From contig JAGFNK010001335.1 in the NCBI GenBank assembly GCA_025769875.1, positions 1 to 10,725 on the forward strand: 10,725 nucleotides of DNA, in the 5' to 3' direction. Shown here piece by piece: positions 8,045-10,725 of the stretch. The DNA is from Russula earlei (Eukaryota > Basidiomycota > Agaricomycetes > Russulales > Russulaceae). Position 1 is the stretch's first letter; the number at the start of each line of letters is the position of its first letter. The notes below the pieces were generated by a model. The model had not been told where the DNA came from and searched no databases. It saw only the letters and a list, made by a program, of their open reading frames with translations. Position numbers and translations under genes: made by a program.

Positions 8045-8107
8045 TGACTGTGCTGCACAGTAAGTGCACAGCATTGCACAGTCAAACTTGTGAAGTAAGT
8101 ATAAAAG
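8045..8107 (+). promoter_or_regulatory. 9-bp inverted repeat followed by TATA-like box
   Basis: TGACTGTGC (8045-8053) and GCACAGTCA (8076-8084) form a perfect inverted repeat with 22 bases between, followed 15 bases later by TATAAAAG (8100-8107). This could be a promoter reading right towards element B. No transcript start or intact gene follows, so the role is speculative. Confidence 0.3.
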
Positions 8108-8291
8108 GAAAGAGAACCAAACAAAGGGAAAGTAACAGCAATCCAGTGTTACCTGAACATGTATGGATCACATGATTACACAAAAGAGATCATAAGACAT
8201 AAGAGATCATGAGACCAGTAAGTAAAGGGACATACAAAGGCAAGCAGTCCATAGCAAAAGGTAAGAAGTAAACATAAAAGGAAAATGTTGT

Positions 8292-9614
8292 AACATCTCG
8301 ACTGTCAGCATGGACATTGTGGTCAAGCTGCCAAAGTTGAAAGGATATGACAGTATATTGACTGTCACTGACCACAATTGTACTAAGGGTGTCATCTTGC
8401 TTCCTTGCAAGGAAGAAATGGATGCAGAAGAACTAGCACAGCTCTACAAGGACAGGATATTCCCCTTTGTGGGAGTACCAAGCAAGATCATATCTGATCG
8501 CAACAAACTAATAAGTTCCAAGTTTATTAGGGAACTTTGCGACCAGCTGCATATCAAACAGAATATCAGCACCGCCTACCATCCCCAGACAGATGGACAA
8601 TCAGAAAGGACAAATCAGACGATTGAAACATCGCTCAGGATCTTTTGCAACCACCAACAAGACGATTGGGTGGACTGGCTGCCTCTGGTGCAATACATGA
8701 TGAATTCTAATGTTTCAGAGACAACCAAGCAGTCCCCTTTCTTCTTATGGATGGGTTTTATGCCCAGAGCACACCAGCCAAATCGGGGAAGCAAGATACC
8801 AAGAATAGACAATTGGAAAGTCCAAATCCAGGAAGCAAGATCACAGGCACAAGAAGCAATGAAGATCGCTTCCCTAATATGGAAGCAAAGAAGTAGTTTC
8901 CAACCTTATCAGAAAGGAGAAAGGGTATGGCTTGACAGCACTAACCTAAAAATGACATATCCTACAGTGAAACTACACCCAAAATGACATGGGCCTTTTG
9001 AAATCACAGAGGTGATCAGCCCTGTGACATACAGATTGGATCTCCCTAGCCACTGGAGGATCCATAAGGCATTTCATGTGTCCTTATTGACCCCTTATAC
9101 AGAAACCAAGGAGCATGGGGCCAATTACACCAATCCAGAAGCAGAATTGGTGGAAGGAGAAGAGGTATACAAAGTAGCAATGATTTTAGGTTTGAGATGA
9201 ACTGGAAGGAGGGAACAACTGGAGTATCAAGTCCGGTGGGAAGGATACTCCAAAGCCCATGACTCTTGGGAACCAATAGAGAACATCAAAGTGTCTAGAC
9301 TGATAGAGGAATACCACAGAAAGAACCCTGCTGCCATATGGGTTATAAGGATCCAGCGAAGGATGCCCTCTGTTTCCTCACCCCCACATTGTCACTCACA
9401 TATGTCTCAAACTCCTACTACTGAAATCGTTCCCCAATCTGACCTCTCTGGAACAGAGGGGCCACTCAAAATCACCACTCCTGATGCTTCCCTCATTGCC
9501 TTCTTCCAAGGAATGGATGAACATGGCACTGGGAAGGAGAAGTGGACATGTGTCCCCTTGAATTTGGGCCCCCTGCTGACCAAGTCAATGCTCAGCCTGG
9601 AGACTGGGATGTGA
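8292..9614 (+). pseudogene. Element B integrase core and GPF module, with chromodomain (Pol fragment)
   Basis: One frame runs from about 8292 to 9614 with two stops, TGA at 8985-8987 and 9198-9200. Numbered from Met at 8310, the catalytic residues are Asp2 (SMDIVVKLP), Asp63 (IISDRN) and Glu99 (TDGQSERTN), with 35 residues between the last two. The core continues through QSPFFLWMGF, RVWLDSTNLK, then HPK-stop-HGPFEITEVISPVTYRL, the GPY/F module. The chromodomain follows. Both TGAs stand where relatives usually have Arg, consistent with CGA to TGA change (inference). The Met at 8310 is internal to the original polyprotein, not a true start; in-frame sequence before it (NISTVS) still looks like integrase. 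Confidence 0.93.
9150..9330 (+). pseudogene. Chromodomain at the end of element B integrase
   Basis: Chromodomains of chromoviruses bind modified histone H3 tails and steer integration to heterochromatin. The sequence reads VEGEEVYKVAMILGLR, then after a TGA (9198-9200) LEYQVRWEGYSKAHDSWEPI and LIEEYHRKNP. Aromatic-cage positions are present (Tyr in VYKV, Trp in VRWEGY, Trp in SWEP), and the length matches the usual 50-60 residues. The stop splits the first strand from the rest, so no functional domain could be made. Confidence 0.88.
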
Positions 9615-10141
9615 CATCCCCTACCAGCACTCTTGACCAAGTTGCCCACCCTGGAGAGCCTTGGGTGCGATGGGATGCTGACAGACATCACACTGGGATC
9701 AATATCCCAGATGGTGTGACTTGGGGCAACAAACCGGCCAGGTATGTGGCCTATGATGTCACCTTGGGAGAGCCAAGGGTGAGGGGGATGAATAGAGAAG
9801 GCCATGGAGACTATGGCAAGATCCTCCAGGCTGCCCCTTGCTACAACCTCTATAACTATGGCCAAGACAAACATGATCTAGACTGCTTTGACACCGAGAA
9901 GCAGTTTGAAGGGCATTGGAGACAGACCCTCTACCTGCTAGGCAACTATGGGCTGCAGGCAGAGCTCTACCATCTAGACCACCTCTACACCCAACAAGAA
10001 ATGTTGGAAGCTAACTATAAGGTGCTTGAAGAAGAGGAGAAACAACTGCACTACAAGCTAGGCAAATACCTGGCTGAGAAGCGAGGAGTAGAGAGAGGCA
10101 GGGCTGAAGCCAAGGAGAGAATGGCAGCAGCCAAAGTATGA
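9515..10141 (+). CDS. Unbroken post-chromodomain extension ORF of element B, unknown function
   Basis: Open from 9515 (after a TGA) to TGA 10139-10141; the first ATG is at 9542, giving 199 residues. It lies in a different frame from the upstream Pol, whose frame continues to 9614 and contains SLIAFFQGMDEHGTGKEKW just before. The simplest reading is that a single frameshift near 9530 separates one original C-terminal tail. Features: an acidic/Pro start, a Trp-rich middle (EPWVRWDADRHH, VTWGNKPARYV), a Gly-rich stretch (REGHGDYGKILQAAP), and from about residue 150 a strongly charged, probably coiled-coil tail (KVLEEEEKQLHYKL…AEAKERMAAAKV). I do not recognise a named domain. It may instead be a separate ORF. 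Absence of stops over 200 codons contrasts with the rest of the element. Confidence 0.55.
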
Positions 10142-10366
10142 TCCCATTTGTTGTGATCTACCTCTCTTTCAGTTTGTCCCTGTTTCACTTCCTATTGTTC
10201 CCCACCTTTCACCCTCGTATCCTTGGTTACTGTTTCATCCCTTGATATTGATGGCCTCTTATTGTTTCACTTGTTGTGTTTCACTTATTGTTCGAGCTCC
10301 TTTTGCTACTGGATTAGTATTATCTATTGTTCCACATATGGTACTGTACAGCCTCGCTAGATACAG

Positions 10367-10374
10367 TATTTAAG
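10367..10374 (+). promoter_or_regulatory. TATA-like box in presumed 3' LTR of element B
   Basis: TATTTAAG precedes a GGGGAATGCCCC palindrome and a CT-rich leader, the usual order at an LTR promoter. Assignment by position only. Confidence 0.35.
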
Positions 10375-10594
10375 CACCTGTAGAAGCTGGGGAATGCCCC
10401 AAGCTTAGCTTTGTCCCATTTCCTGTCGCATCCCTCGCCCTGTATACTCTCTCAATCACAACTTTGCTTGTGCTGGCTTACACCTTGCTTGACCTGAGCA
10501 CACCTCAAGGAACCCTTGTGTTCCTCTTCCTCCTCTGCCTCTCTCTCACCATCCTCCTCTTCTGTGAAACCAGAAGATCAACTCTGTCTGCGGA

Positions 10595-10705
10595 CTGAGT
10601 CACTGTCTGACTCAGCCTTGAGACGCTAAAACCTTTGACCCAGTCTCCTTGAGCTGGCCCCACTGAAACCCTTGAACCAAGTCACAGGGACTTGGCCCCA
10701 CTGAA
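10595..10705. repeat. Short repeats near right edge (possible U5)
   Basis: Inverted repeat CTGAGTCA (10595-10602) with TGACTCAG (10608-10615), loop of five bases, and a 13-bp direct repeat TGGCCCCACTGAA at 10655-10667 and 10693-10705. No function assigned. Confidence 0.5.
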
Positions 10706-10725
10706 TCTTGAGCTAACGCTCTTAC

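Larger units (their letters stand above)
7737..8291. other. Non-coding spacer between elements A and B
   Basis: About 555 bases with no supported gene. It holds the second GGAAAC cluster, a 12-mer AGTATAGTAGGA (7980-7991) repeated from the element A LTR (7588-7599), a 10-mer TGACTGTGCT (8045-8054, also at 7385-7394), and two AAGAGATCAT repeats near 8185-8210. The shared words suggest an old, rearranged relative of the element A LTR, but their order differs, so I do not draw a second LTR here. Confidence 0.45.
8292..10725 (+). mobile_element. Ty3/gypsy chromovirus B, 5'-truncated
   Basis: Only the 3' portion is present: integrase core, GPF module, chromodomain, a C-terminal extension and a 3' non-coding region running off the window. 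Gag, protease, RT, RNase H and the integrase zinc module are absent, so the left break falls at about 8290, at the start of the integrase core. Its integrase differs clearly in sequence from that of element A, so B is another family, and it lies head-to-head with A. Confidence 0.85.
10142..10725 (+). other. 3' non-coding region of element B, probably including its 3' LTR
   Basis: No gene in 584 bases. It is T- and C-rich, with three copies of TGTTTCACTT (10181-10190, 10263-10272, 10277-10286), a TATA-like box (10367-10374), a CT-rich stretch after it (about 10420-10570) and repeats near the end. This resembles the U3-R-U5 layout of a fungal LTR. I cannot fix the LTR start: no clear polypurine tract with TG follows the ORF, and the other LTR is not in the window. 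Confidence 0.4.

Noticed and set aside
9407..9874. 155-codon minus-strand ORF opposite the element B tail
   Set aside because: Antisense to the better supported plus-strand frame; no motif or promoter seen.
1..10725. CRISPR arrays, tRNA or rRNA genes, spliced host genes
   Set aside because: No regular spacer array, no cloverleaf or ribosomal sequence recognised. The frame breaks in gag and pol fall inside conserved motifs, as small indels and stops, not at intron-like GT…AG gaps.

Overview
The window is a stack of dead transposable elements from a eukaryotic genome, most likely a basidiomycete (Agaricomycetes-type) fungus. The assignment rests on Ty3/gypsy Gag-Pol with one CCHC knuckle, a chromodomain after integrase, CT-rich LTR leaders and the self-priming layout typical of fungal chromoviruses. 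I see no cellular host gene, tRNA, rRNA or CRISPR array.

Element A (minus strand, 7736 down to 1, running off the left edge) is a Ty3/gypsy retrotransposon read right to left: a 907-bp 5' LTR (7736-6830), a putative primer-binding site (6829-6819), Gag (6808-5066), protease (about 5040-4614), reverse transcriptase, RNase H and integrase with the start of a GPF module at the left edge. Its frame is broken by at least eight internal stops, mostly TGA, and several frameshifts. The RT YMDD box and the integrase D,D(35)E triad are still readable.

Inside the RT gene of A (2115-4057) sits a two-layer insertion. A plus-strand solo LTR (2120-4052) is flanked by the 5-bp duplication AATGC. It is itself split by a second solo LTR of the same family in the opposite orientation (2418-3382), flanked by CGCGT/CACGT. 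With the inner copy and one target duplication removed, the outer LTR is 963 bp; the inner is 965 bp. Insertion order is therefore A, then outer LTR, then inner LTR.

7737-8291 is non-coding sequence between the two head-to-head elements. It holds a GGAAAC-motif cluster with a 14-bp hairpin, a 9-bp inverted repeat and a TATA-like box facing right.

Element B (plus strand, about 8292 to the right edge) is a 5'-truncated chromovirus of a different family: integrase core, GPF module, chromodomain, a frameshift, then an open 200-codon stretch of unknown function ending in a charged helical tail (to 10141). The remaining 585 bp has no gene. It has a TATA-like box and a CT-rich leader, and probably contains B's 3' LTR.

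The most informative observations are the LTR-in-LTR with both target duplications, the 12-nt match between A's predicted mRNA start and its primer-binding site (a Tf1/sushi-type self-priming signature), and the unbroken post-chromodomain ORF in an otherwise dead element.
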